A stretch of DNA of 14,567 nt. Source: Hyella sp964606015 (GTDB taxonomy: Bacteria > Cyanobacteriota > Cyanobacteriia > Cyanobacteriales > Xenococcaceae). The number at the start of each line of letters is the position of its first letter. The first letter of the stretch is position 1. The notes under the pieces are model-generated. The model was not told where the DNA came from, did not search any database, and saw only the letters and a list, made by a program, of their open reading frames with translations. Made by a program: the position numbers and the translations under genes. Below are positions 1-7,049 of this stretch, piece after piece. Location: positions 1 to 14,567 of the forward strand of contig CAZSEZ010000092.1 of assembly GCA_964606015.1 (NCBI GenBank). The letters are read 5' to 3'.

Positions 1-7
1 TGATTCA

Positions 8-751
8 CTAATGTTTAAAGTTTATTGCCCAGCAGGTAAACAATTCTCCTTTTTTTGTTTTAGTTATTTTTCCTCCAAGTTGCTTGAAGATTTTTTGCCA
101 ATCTTCTAAAGGGGTTAGCAGGACTTCTGCTCCAAGATAAGTTTCTAAAATTGCCCAGTCTTCTGCTAGAGGGGCATCAGGATCAATCGCATCAAAGATC
201 AAATAACCATCGGGTTTGAGAACTCGTTTAACTTCATTAAAAACCCTTTCCCAGTAGTCAATTGGATAATAACAACTCCAGCCTGTTGTTATAGCTCCAG
301 CAAACCAGTTGGCTTCGTAATCTAATAAGTGTGATGAGCCTAACTTCACCCCTTTAAAAAGTTTGGAGTTTAGTTGCGGAGCTCGACTCGTGATTATTTC
401 CTGTGCCGTTTTACTGACTTCCTGTCCATAGAAAAAAGCGTCCCATTGATACCAAGGATAAATTAGAAAACTTAGGCCACAGCCAAGATCTAACCAATTT
501 TCCTTTTTCTTGGGCTTTTTAAGCTCCCAGAAAGCTGATGCCGTCTCATTTTGTAAGGTGCCTGCTTGCCAGCGTTCGAATATAGGGAGTTCTTTAACTT
601 CGGCTGGTAGATCGGACTTTTCTTGATTATATTCTCGTTCAAATCTAAGAGTGGTGGTTTCTAAGGCAGTGCTCCACTGTTCCTTAAAATTTTGTCCTGC
701 CGAAAAAGCTGCAAAGTTGGGCAACCCCGAATTCGATTTGCGCTTGACCAC
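8..751 (-). CDS. Class I SAM-dependent methyltransferase, substrate unknown
   Basis: A 247-residue protein with a Rossmann-type methyltransferase core. Motif I is WLDLGCGLS at residues 86-94 (SAM-binding glycine loop). The Methyltransf_11-like block after it ends in VLKPDGYLIFDAID at 177-190, the usual strand before the substrate-binding region. The first 80 residues are charged and do not resemble a known domain. The start is GTG at 749-751; there is no internal Met that would leave the fold intact, so I accept GTG. The gene is transcribed away from the DUF1995 gene, across a spacer of 110 bases with no clear promoter. The fold call is firm. The substrate (small molecule, lipid, quinone or protein) cannot be read from the sequence, and nothing in the neighbourhood suggests one. 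Confidence 0.85.
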   Translation of the reverse strand: MVKRKSNSGLPNFAAFSAGQNFKEQWSTALETTTLRFEREYNQEKSDLPAEVKELPIFERWQAGTLQNETASAFWELKKPKKKENWLDLGCGLSFLIYPWYQWDAFFYGQEVSKTAQEIITSRAPQLNSKLFKGVKLGSSHLLDYEANWFAGAITTGWSCYYPIDYWERVFNEVKRVLKPDGYLIFDAIDPDAPLAEDWAILETYLGAEVLLTPLEDWQKIFKQLGGKITKTKKGELFTCWAINFKH

Positions 752-861
752 GATTTATTTCCTCTGGCAGATTTACCAGCAATTATATCGGCGAGATCTC
801 CTGTTACCTCAAGACGATAAGCTAAAGGATACAGAAATTAATTGAAATAAATATATATAAG

Positions 862-1617
862 ATGAACACTTTTCCTCAAAGTTTGGCAGAAGCGGTAGAA
901 CAAGCTAAGGTTGCAACCAAATCAGCGATCGCTGATGGCTATGGCCGGGTTCAAGTAGAGTTAGTATTGCCTGAAATTCCTTTGCAAGCTCAGTCTTTGG
1001 CTTTAGAATTTGCCCAACTATTTGAGGAACAGTATGGTTCTGGGGTGAAGGTGATGTTTCCCGATACTGGAGCTGCTATGTTGGCCAAGAGAGATTGGGG
1101 GGATATGCCTTTTCAGGTGAGCGATATGGGCAGTCGCTTTACACCCATTGAGAGCCAAGTTAGTGATACCGATGAAATTTTTATTGTGGCTTGTCCCTCC
1201 TCTGTCGAGGTAGATCGGGTGGAAAAACTTTGTAATCTGGCTGGCGATCGTCCTGTAATCTTACTTATCCCGCAACTAGAAGACGTTGCAGTTGTTGGGA
1301 TTGGTTTAGCTGCTCGCCAGTTAAGAGAAAGATTTATTAGTACTCTTTATTCCTGTTACTATGTACGCCCTGCGGAAGGAGCCTATGTCATGCGCAATCA
1401 TCCTTCTCCTTGGCAAATTTGGCTAGAAAACTCGGAAGCAGAGGTGGGTTATGAACTAGCTACTGAACTATCTAGTAAACCAATGGGAGAGGATCTAGAA
1501 CGGCTACTAATCGAGTTAACAGGAGGCGAAACCGCAGGAGAAACTGGGACTACTCAGCGTAAGAAACCAGGGCTCTTTGGTAGCTTACAAAAATTCCTCA
1601 ATGCGTTGAGCCAATAG
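862..1617 (+). CDS. DUF1995 family protein (LPA3-like)
   Basis: A 251-residue soluble protein that I recognise as DUF1995, a family found in cyanobacteria and plastids. In Arabidopsis the DUF1995 protein LPA3 is needed for photosystem II accumulation; a similar role here is inference. Family-like features are the N-terminal helix with FPQSLAEAVEQAK (4-16), a strand block VQVELVLPEIPL (30-41), and the conserved segment ARQLRERFISTLYSCYYVRP followed by PSPWQIWLE (151-189). The last 30 residues are a Gly/Thr/Lys linker followed by an amphipathic stretch, GLFGSLQKFLNALSQ, which could contact a membrane or a partner. The start is ATG at 862, preceded by an AT-rich run without a clear Shine-Dalgarno. 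The gene converges on the RNA methyltransferase with 24 bases between stop codons. Confidence 0.85.
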   Translation: MNTFPQSLAEAVEQAKVATKSAIADGYGRVQVELVLPEIPLQAQSLALEFAQLFEEQYGSGVKVMFPDTGAAMLAKRDWGDMPFQVSDMGSRFTPIESQVSDTDEIFIVACPSSVEVDRVEKLCNLAGDRPVILLIPQLEDVAVVGIGLAARQLRERFISTLYSCYYVRPAEGAYVMRNHPSPWQIWLENSEAEVGYELATELSSKPMGEDLERLLIELTGGETAGETGTTQRKKPGLFGSLQKFLNALSQ

Positions 1618-1641
1618 TTGGTTTGGCAGTTGGGGTAACAG

Positions 1642-2766
1642 CTAATAAAGTTCATATTTTAAGAGGGTACAAGGGATTGAACCGTTATAGATCGGGATTC
1701 TTTGGGCTGTTCGTAGGCCGACTTTTTTGCTGAGGTGTTTGCTTCCAGTAAGAATATAGGCCGTCCAACCGGTAAAACGTTGTTTAAAAACATCTCCTAG
1801 CATTTTGTAGAGTTCTTCTAGCTCGCTAATATTGCCGATTCTTTCGCCATAGGGCGGATTACAGATAATTATGCCTTTGTCTGCTGGGGGAGTTGCTTGG
1901 GCTAAATCTTGGTGAATAAATTTCACATGGTCAGCTATAGCGGAATTAAAAGCGTTGCTTTGAGCTTGTTGAATTACTTCTAGGTTGCGATCGCTACCCG
2001 CAATTGGTACGGACAACTCGCTCTTTTGATGGTTTTTAGCTTCTGTGATTAATCTTTCCCAAAGACTTTCATCATAGTCTAGCCAACTCTGAAAACCAAA
2101 GTGATCGCGATATAAACCAGGAGCAATCTTTAATCCCATCAAGGTTGCTTCAATAGGCAAAGTTCCCGAACCGCAAAGCGGATCGTAGAAAGCTGTATCT
2201 GGAGTCCATTCGCTCATGTAAATCAAGGCAGAAGCCAAACTTTCTTTGAGAGGAGCTAAACCCATTGCTGGACGATAACCGCGACGATGCAAACTCGTGC
2301 CCGAACTATCCAGGCTGAGAGTACAACGATTGTTATCAATGTGAGCATTAACTAAAAGATCAGGATTTTTGGGATCAACATCAGAACGTCGGCGGAACTG
2401 TTTCTGTTGCTGGTCAACAATTGCCTTCTTAATTTGGAGTGCTGTGAAGTGACTATGATTGAGTTGTTTGTTCTTGCCCGTACAGTTAACTGCTAAGGTC
2501 ATATCAGGATCTAGATAGTCCGACCAATCGATTTGTTGTACTGAGCGATAAAGTTGTTGGGCGTTAAAACATTTTACTTTGGCTATAGGGACTAATACGC
2601 GAAAGACAATCCTGCTCCAGAGATTAACCCGATAGAGTAATTCTTGATCTCCTGCGAAAGAAACCCCTGTAAAGCTAGGACTAATATCGGTTGCTCCTAG
2701 CTCTGCCAGTTCTGTTGCTGCAATTTCCTCTAAACCGCGGGCAACGGTGGCAAAGTAATTATTCAT
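1642..2766 (-). CDS. THUMP-domain 23S rRNA-type guanine N2-methyltransferase (RlmL/YpsC-like)
   Basis: A 374-residue protein with the arrangement of the UPF0020/RlmL N-terminal-type RNA methyltransferases (YpsC of Bacillus has similar length). Residues 1-155 form the ferredoxin-like plus THUMP RNA-binding part, starting NNYFATVARGLEEIAATEL. Residues 156-374 are the methyltransferase, with RRGYRPAMGLAPLKE (161-175) leading into the SAM-binding motif DPLCGSGTLPIEA (195-207) and the catalytic NPPYGER (303-309). The NPPY type is used by enzymes that methylate exocyclic base nitrogens, consistent with m2G formation in 23S rRNA. E. coli RlmL carries a second methyltransferase half that is absent here, so only the first activity is expected. 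The start is ATG at 2764-2766. The gene is divergent from gatC across about 77 bases holding a heptamer repeat. Confidence 0.9.
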   Translation of the reverse strand: MNNYFATVARGLEEIAATELAELGATDISPSFTGVSFAGDQELLYRVNLWSRIVFRVLVPIAKVKCFNAQQLYRSVQQIDWSDYLDPDMTLAVNCTGKNKQLNHSHFTALQIKKAIVDQQQKQFRRRSDVDPKNPDLLVNAHIDNNRCTLSLDSSGTSLHRRGYRPAMGLAPLKESLASALIYMSEWTPDTAFYDPLCGSGTLPIEATLMGLKIAPGLYRDHFGFQSWLDYDESLWERLITEAKNHQKSELSVPIAGSDRNLEVIQQAQSNAFNSAIADHVKFIHQDLAQATPPADKGIIICNPPYGERIGNISELEELYKMLGDVFKQRFTGWTAYILTGSKHLSKKVGLRTAQRIPIYNGSIPCTLLKYELY

Positions 2767-2776
2767 CTATGTGTTG

Positions 2777-2804
2777 GTTAGTAGTTAGTAGTTGGTGGTT
2801 AATC
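2777..2804. repeat. Short heptamer tandem repeat (GTTAGTA)
   Basis: Two perfect copies of GTTAGTA (2777-2790) are followed by degenerate units GTTGGTG and GTTAATC, about four units in total. It lies in the spacer between the divergent RNA methyltransferase and gatC genes. A fragment, GTTAGTAGTT, recurs at 5974-5983 across the ilvA stop codon. Cyanobacterial genomes are known to carry heptanucleotide tandem repeats (STRR); assigning this one to them is inference. Confidence 0.55.
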
Positions 2805-2843
2805 GTCTATATTTAAGATTGTCAATCCAGAGTTATGATACCC

Positions 2844-3140
2844 ATGATCGATCGCGAACAAGTAAGAAAAGTTGCCCAACTTGCCAGACTGGATATCACT
2901 TCAGCAGAAGAAGAGCAGTTTACCACGCAGCTAAATAGCATTTTGGATTATTTTGAGCAATTAAGTGAGTTGGATACTGATGAAGTCGAACCAACTACCA
3001 GAGCAATCGAAGTCAGTAATATTACCCGTGCGGATAAACTAGAGCCTTTTCCCTACAAAGAAGATCTCTTGAAGTCAGCCCCAGAGCAGGATGGAGACTA
3101 TTTTCGAGTTCCTAAAATTATGGTTTCTGATGAAAGTTAA
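2844..3140 (+). CDS. gatC: Asp-tRNA(Asn)/Glu-tRNA(Gln) amidotransferase subunit C
   Basis: GatC is the small subunit of the GatCAB complex, which converts Glu-tRNA(Gln) to Gln-tRNA(Gln) (and Asp-tRNA(Asn) to Asn-tRNA(Asn)) in organisms lacking the direct synthetase. GatC wraps around GatA and stabilises its contact with GatB. The 98-residue protein is full length for the family. It has the N-terminal helix MIDREQVRKVAQLARLDI, the LDYFEQLSELDTDEVEPT block in the middle and the C-terminal SAPEQDGDYFRVPKIM. I chose the ATG at 2844 because the family normally begins MIDREQ. An upstream in-frame ATG at 2835 would add only MIP. gatA and gatB are not in the window, which is usual because gat genes are scattered in cyanobacteria. 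Confidence 0.95.
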   Translation: MIDREQVRKVAQLARLDITSAEEEQFTTQLNSILDYFEQLSELDTDEVEPTTRAIEVSNITRADKLEPFPYKEDLLKSAPEQDGDYFRVPKIMVSDES

Positions 3141-3348
3141 GTAATTTTTGATTTTGTCTGCTAACGTACTCAAGGCATTTAAACTTAGTTAGATTTTCCG
3201 ATGCCAAAGCAGGTCTAGCAAAATTAAGATTGAGTCGAATCAATGACGATATCTTTTGTGTAACTACTGGATAATTGGACATAGCTTTAGCTTTCATGAT
3301 TTTTGTTATGGAAGTCTGCAGCTGTTAATTTTCCAGAGTTACTTTTTT

Positions 3349-4284
3349 TTAGCTAAATTTTTTTCTTAGTTCTAAAATACTAACTAAAATGAGTGCTACT
3401 GATAAAGGAAATAGAAAGTAAATTCCTCGGTATGCTACTAGAGAAGCAAAAATATCAGAATTACTAACATTTTCAGGAGAAAAAGCAATAATTGTTGCTT
3501 CAAAAACTCCTAACCCTCCAGGTATATTGCTAATTGTTCTGGCTGCGATCGCAAGTAGATAGACCCCAAAGAAAGAGCCATAATCGAGCTGATTTTGTGA
3601 TGGGAGTAAAAGATATAAAATGGCTGAAGCGATCGCCCAATCTAAAGCAGATACCCCGATTTGGGCCAAAGAAATTTTTAATCGAGGAAGGGCTAACTTT
3701 TTTTTGCGAAAACTAATAGTTTTTTGTTGCCAAGATAGATAAAGATAGATACAAATTGTGGTTAAGAAAAGATATCCCAGGGGTCTGACTGTGACAAGGT
3801 TGATCTGTAAAATCTCAGGGATTGGCAAAGAACTAGAACTAAATACGACTCCTCCAAGGGCAAAAAGTCCCAGCCAAAAATTTAGATTACTAAAGGCAAT
3901 TGTTGTGGCGACAACATATCCAGGTACACCATAAGAGCGATAAAAGTAATAACGGATTCCTCCCCCAATTAGTAACATGAACCCCACACTGTTACAAATG
4001 GCATAGCTGAGGAATCCTGTCGTGAGAATTTTGCGACTCGCCAGAGAAAAATCCGTTGCCGCAAAAGCAATCTTGTCATAGTGTGCGATAGTTACATAAC
4101 CAATGATGGTTAAGAGTATTGCTAGACGAACTCGATTGGCAGGAATGGCGCGAATGCTAGCAATTAGATCGAGCCAACTATATTCCTGTAGTTTCTGTCC
4201 TAGTGCGATCGCGAAAATGATAAAGATCAGCAAACTAAACAAGGGCACACCATATTTTTGGATTTTTGATGGTTGATTGCTCAT
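3349..4284 (-). CDS. MprF-type flippase-like integral membrane protein (lysylphosphatidylglycerol synthase TM region family)
   Basis: A 311-residue polytopic membrane protein with about eight hydrophobic segments (residues 12-30, 53-68, 88-108, 124-150, 168-186, 205-228, 236-250, 285-305). Signature pieces match the transmembrane half of MprF: IGGGIRYYFYRSYGV (106-120), SNIPGGLGVFE (252-262) and AYRGIYFLFPL (284-294). In MprF this half flips aminoacylated phosphatidylglycerol across the membrane. The cytosolic aminoacyl-transferase half is absent, so this is either a stand-alone lipid flippase or a UPF0104-like protein of another specificity. The start is ATG at 4282-4284. It converges with gatC across 208 bases in which I see no strong terminator, and it is divergent from ilvA. 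Its substrate is unknown. Confidence 0.8.
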   Translation of the reverse strand: MSNQPSKIQKYGVPLFSLLIFIIFAIALGQKLQEYSWLDLIASIRAIPANRVRLAILLTIIGYVTIAHYDKIAFAATDFSLASRKILTTGFLSYAICNSVGFMLLIGGGIRYYFYRSYGVPGYVVATTIAFSNLNFWLGLFALGGVVFSSSSLPIPEILQINLVTVRPLGYLFLTTICIYLYLSWQQKTISFRKKKLALPRLKISLAQIGVSALDWAIASAILYLLLPSQNQLDYGSFFGVYLLAIAARTISNIPGGLGVFEATIIAFSPENVSNSDIFASLVAYRGIYFLFPLSVALILVSILELRKKFS

Positions 4285-4287
4285 CTT

Positions 4288-4307
4288 TAATCGTCAATTG
4301 TTGATTA
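4288..4307. repeat. Near-perfect 20-base palindrome upstream of the flippase-like gene
   Basis: TAATC at 4288-4292 mirrors GATTA at 4303-4307 around the self-complementary core CAATTG (4295-4300), with only the flanking GT/TT positions not pairing. It begins four bases upstream of the flippase start codon on the minus strand, inside its leader or promoter. It could be an operator or a short RNA hairpin. AT-rich chance palindromes are common, so function is uncertain. Confidence 0.4.
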
Positions 4308-4425
4308 TTTATGGTCGTTATCAGAAAATAACTAGCTGTTTATGAGCCTTTTTTGTTTCTCAGAGCCATAACCTATTGTTTTGTCCCTGTTATCTCTTCT
4401 CGGTCTTGCAATTACCTTTGTCTTT

Positions 4426-4431
4426 TATAAT
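4426..4431 (+). promoter_or_regulatory. Candidate -10 box of the ilvA promoter
   Basis: A perfect TATAAT lies 29 bases before the ilvA ATG at 4461, giving a leader of roughly 20 nucleotides. The best -35-like match, TTGCAA at 4406-4411, is only 14 bases away, shorter than the ideal 17, so the -35 assignment is weak. No attenuator-like hairpin and no leader peptide with Ile/Val/Leu codons are visible between this box and the gene. Confidence 0.5.
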
Positions 4432-4460
4432 GTTGAGAATTATCTCCCCTTAGCTTGCTC

Positions 4461-5978
4461 ATGAATTCTGACTACCTAGAGAGAATTTTGAACGCTCGTG
4501 TTTACGATGTCGCTCAAGAATCCCCCTTAGAATATGCACCTAATTTATCTAAGCGTCTCGATAACAAATTGCTTTTGAAACGTGAAGATATGCAGTCGGT
4601 ATTTTCTTTCAAGCTGCGGGGTGCTTATAACAAGATGGCACAGTTACCACCAGATCTACTAAAGCAGGGAGTAATCGCAGCCTCTGCGGGAAATCATGCT
4701 CAAGGTGTGGCTCTTTCTGCAAGTCAGTTGGGTACAACTGCCATTATCGTGATGCCGGTGACAACTCCTCTAGTAAAGGTAGATGCAGTTAAGAGCCGTG
4801 GTGGAAAGGTAGTGCTTCACGGAGATACTTATGATGATGCCTGTGCCCATGCAAAAGAGCTAGCGAAGAGCAAAAATCTAACCTTTATTCATCCTTTTGA
4901 CGATCCTGATGTTATTGCAGGGCAAGGGACAATCGGGATGGAAATTTTACGTCAGTACCAAAAACCAATTGATGCAATTTTTATCGCTATTGGTGGTGGT
5001 GGTCTGATTGCAGGAGTAGCAGCCTATGTAAAAAGGCTTCGTCCTGAAACTAAAATTATCGGTGTTGAACCGATTGATGCCGATGCTATGTCTCAATCTT
5101 TGCAGCAAGGCGAGAGAGTCAAGTTAGATAATGTAGGTCTATTCGCTGATGGGGTCGCTGTAAAGCAAGTAGGAGTAGAAACTTTTCGTCTAGTGCAGAA
5201 ACATGTGGATGAGATTATTCTGGTTAATACTGATGATACTTGTGCCGCGATAAAAGATGTTTTTGAAGATACTCGTTCTATCTTAGAACCTGCTGGAGCA
5301 TTAGCGATCGCAGGAGCCAAAGCTTATGTCGAAAGAGAAGGCATTACCGCTAAAACTCTGGTCGCTGTGGCTTGTGGAGCCAATATGAACTTTGACCGTT
5401 TGCGTTTTGTCGCCGAGAGAGCTGAGTTAGGAGAAAGAAGAGAAGCTATCTTTGCCGTAACTATTCCTGAGGAGCGTGGTAGTTTTCGGAAGTTTTGCAA
5501 ATGTTTGGGTAGTCACAATTTAACTGAGTTTAACTATCGGATTGCGGGAGAAAACCAGGCTCATATTTTTATCGGTGTTCAGATCCAGAATCGTGCTGAT
5601 GGCGAAAAAATAGCTGATAACCTTTCTGAAAATGGCTTTAAAGCGATCGACCTAACCGATGATGAACTGGCAAAAATGCACTTGCGCCACATGGTGGGAG
5701 GCAAATCCACCCTTGCTAACAATGAGTTACTTTATCGTTTTGAATTTCCCGAACGTCCTGGTGCTTTAATCAAATTTCTCAACTCCATGAGTCCTAACTG
5801 GAATATTAGTCTTTTCCACTATCGCAACAATGGTTCGGACTATGGGAGAATTGCGATCGGTGTGCAAGTTGCTCCTTCTGAAATCCCTGATTGGCAAGCT
5901 TTCTTAGATACTTTGGGTTATCCATATTGGGATGAGAGTAGCAATCCGGCGTATCAGTTGTTTTTGGGTGATAGTTAG
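4461..5978 (+). CDS. ilvA: Biosynthetic threonine ammonia-lyase (threonine deaminase)
   Basis: This PLP enzyme deaminates L-threonine to 2-oxobutanoate, the first committed step to isoleucine. It has 505 residues, the length of the biosynthetic form. The catalytic domain (1-320) has the PLP lysine in SFKLRGAYNK (Lys51), the ASAGNHAQG loop (74-82), the phosphate-binding GGGGL (178-182) and ACGANMNFDRLRF near its end (304-316). Two ACT-like domains follow (about 328-400 and 423-495). In this class they bind isoleucine (inhibitor) and valine (activator), so allosteric feedback is expected. The start is ATG at 4461, matching the usual MxxDYLxxIL beginning; TTG at 4455 is a less likely alternative. 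A perfect -10 box lies just upstream, and the next gene starts within 13 bases of the stop, suggesting co-transcription. Confidence 0.96.
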   Translation: MNSDYLERILNARVYDVAQESPLEYAPNLSKRLDNKLLLKREDMQSVFSFKLRGAYNKMAQLPPDLLKQGVIAASAGNHAQGVALSASQLGTTAIIVMPVTTPLVKVDAVKSRGGKVVLHGDTYDDACAHAKELAKSKNLTFIHPFDDPDVIAGQGTIGMEILRQYQKPIDAIFIAIGGGGLIAGVAAYVKRLRPETKIIGVEPIDADAMSQSLQQGERVKLDNVGLFADGVAVKQVGVETFRLVQKHVDEIILVNTDDTCAAIKDVFEDTRSILEPAGALAIAGAKAYVEREGITAKTLVAVACGANMNFDRLRFVAERAELGERREAIFAVTIPEERGSFRKFCKCLGSHNLTEFNYRIAGENQAHIFIGVQIQNRADGEKIADNLSENGFKAIDLTDDELAKMHLRHMVGGKSTLANNELLYRFEFPERPGALIKFLNSMSPNWNISLFHYRNNGSDYGRIAIGVQVAPSEIPDWQAFLDTLGYPYWDESSNPAYQLFLGDS

Positions 5979-5990
5979 TAGTTCGTGTCA

Positions 5991-6449
5991 ATGGGATATT
6001 TAGCAGAAGAAATTGCAGGTGTTGCGTCTGAGTTAGGAATTTCTATTGTCACAGTAGACCAACAATTAACTCTACAAATAAAAGAAAAACTTGCTAAGAA
6101 ATTTTCTACAGATAAAGAAAGATCCCAAATTTTAAGCTGGCAAAATTTGGAGGGTCGTGAAAGTTATCATGATTCTAATTCTTGGCAACTGATCAAAAAC
6201 TATGTAGGAAATCAAGAGGTTTTACTCTTTGTCAATCCTGAATTGGAGCAGATAATGTGGCAGTTTCAGAACGGAGAAGATCTGGATATTCTTTTAGGTG
6301 AGACAACTGGATTCCCTTTTTGTGTTACCTCAGAAAAAGTAGATTACATGATTTGCTTTGAAGATCACGACGTCTTAATAGGTGTCGGAAAAGCCAAAAA
6401 ATGGGTCGCAACTCATCGAGTGCAACGCTCTAGAAGAAAGCAAAGGTGA
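5991..6449 (+). CDS. Hypothetical protein, about 152 residues, downstream of ilvA
   Basis: I do not recognise this protein. From ATG 5991 it has 152 residues; GTG at 5985 would add two and would leave only six bases after the ilvA stop. It is soluble and mixed alpha/beta: an N-terminal helix (GYLAEEIAGVASELG), a Lys-rich helical region (KEKLAKKFSTDKERS), strands VLLFVNPE and DYMICFEDHDVLIGVG, and many acidic residues. There is no signal peptide or membrane segment. The last dozen residues (THRVQRSRRKQR) are abruptly basic and unlike the rest. In the next frame, reading continues open from 6382 to 6564, so the true C-terminus may have been altered by a single-base change near 6405-6415. Position suggests co-transcription with ilvA, but nothing ties it to isoleucine synthesis. 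Confidence 0.65.
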   Translation: MGYLAEEIAGVASELGISIVTVDQQLTLQIKEKLAKKFSTDKERSQILSWQNLEGRESYHDSNSWQLIKNYVGNQEVLLFVNPELEQIMWQFQNGEDLDILLGETTGFPFCVTSEKVDYMICFEDHDVLIGVGKAKKWVATHRVQRSRRKQR

Positions 6450-6562
6450 TTTTGCCTGTAGTGCAGAGTTGGCATCAGAATATATTGACAACAGAGTAGT
6501 AGGACAAAGTAAAGCCTTTAGTAAACCTTATTTCCTTACTATTTTTGCGATCGCTACAAAAT

Positions 6563-6669
6563 GAGAATTAGCTGAGTAAATCTTATAATATTCTCAGTAT
6601 ATTTACGGATAGGCTTAATCTTGCAGAAGGAGACTATTGGAGTAGCTGGAAACCACCTCAATAGTGGTT
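6563..6669 (+). promoter_or_regulatory. Leader region of the Arg-rich gene: -10-like box, Shine-Dalgarno and hairpin
   Basis: A perfect TATAAT lies at 6584-6589, inside a 6-base inverted repeat (GAGAAT 6563-6568 / ATTCTC 6589-6594). A strong AAGGAG follows at 6626-6631, but it is 45 bases from the ATG at 6677, too far to serve it directly. A perfect 6-base-pair hairpin (AACCAC 6651-6656, GTGGTT 6664-6669, 7-base loop) ends seven bases before that ATG, where a ribosome would land. The region therefore looks like a structured leader. The individual elements are visible; their joint function is inference. Confidence 0.4.
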
Positions 6670-6676
6670 CAGAAAA

Positions 6677-7033
6677 ATGAAACTTGGAAAACTGTCTTCA
6701 ATAGCTATCGGCGTTGTCATTGCACTTAGCTCAGTTATGCCAGCCGAAGCCAATGTCCTAAAAAGCTTAAAACAAGATACAGTTTCTTCTCAACAGCATC
6801 AGGGTCAAGTCCATCATTCCGCCAGTGATTCTCTTCTAGCATTTAAGCATCGTAGTTTTCGAAGAGGTCGGAGATCTAATCGTGGGTTTCGCCGTCGTTC
6901 AAGAGGGTTCGGTAGGCGTTCCCGTCGTGGTTTTCGCCGCAATTTTCGGCATAGTTCCCGCGGTGATTTTCATCATGGTGGCAGAAGAGTAAGAATCCGT
7001 CATCACAATCACAACATACATCGTCGATATTAA
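6677..7033 (+). CDS. Secreted or periplasmic Arg/His-rich small protein
   Basis: A 118-residue protein of unknown function. Residues 1-25 are a clear Sec-type signal peptide: positive start (MKLGKLSS), hydrophobic core (IAIGVVIALSSVM) and an AEA|N cleavage site. The next 30 residues are polar, with Gln, His and Ser. From about residue 56 the chain becomes extremely basic: about 24 arginines, several histidines and repeated units such as RRGRRS, RGFRRRS, RGFGRRS and RRGFRR, then a His-rich tail (RIRHHNHNIHRRY). There are no cysteines. It is exported and would carry a very high charge, suggesting binding to nucleic acid, polyanionic polysaccharide, membrane surface or metal; none of these is shown. 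It converges with the recombinase gene, stop codons 16 bases apart. The start is supported by the signal peptide; no close Shine-Dalgarno is present. Confidence 0.75.
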   Translation: MKLGKLSSIAIGVVIALSSVMPAEANVLKSLKQDTVSSQQHQGQVHHSASDSLLAFKHRSFRRGRRSNRGFRRRSRGFGRRSRRGFRRNFRHSSRGDFHHGGRRVRIRHHNHNIHRRY

Positions 7034-7049
7034 GCTGGTGACTTGTGAG

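Noticed and set aside
651..845. 64-codon open frame on the plus strand overlapping the methyltransferase start
   Set aside because: Two thirds of it is antisense to the methyltransferase, and the encoded sequence has no domain-like pattern or ribosome site.
3141..3348. Terminator in the convergent gatC / flippase spacer
   Set aside because: Only weak 5-bp stems are visible and none is followed by a T run in the right orientation.
4455..4460. TTG start for ilvA at 4455
   Set aside because: ATG at 4461 gives the family's usual N-terminus and fits the promoter distance better.
6382..6564. 60-codon frame overlapping the end of the protein after ilvA
   Set aside because: Not accepted as a separate gene: no ribosome site and mostly nonspecific sequence. 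Kept only as a possible frameshifted continuation of the upstream gene.
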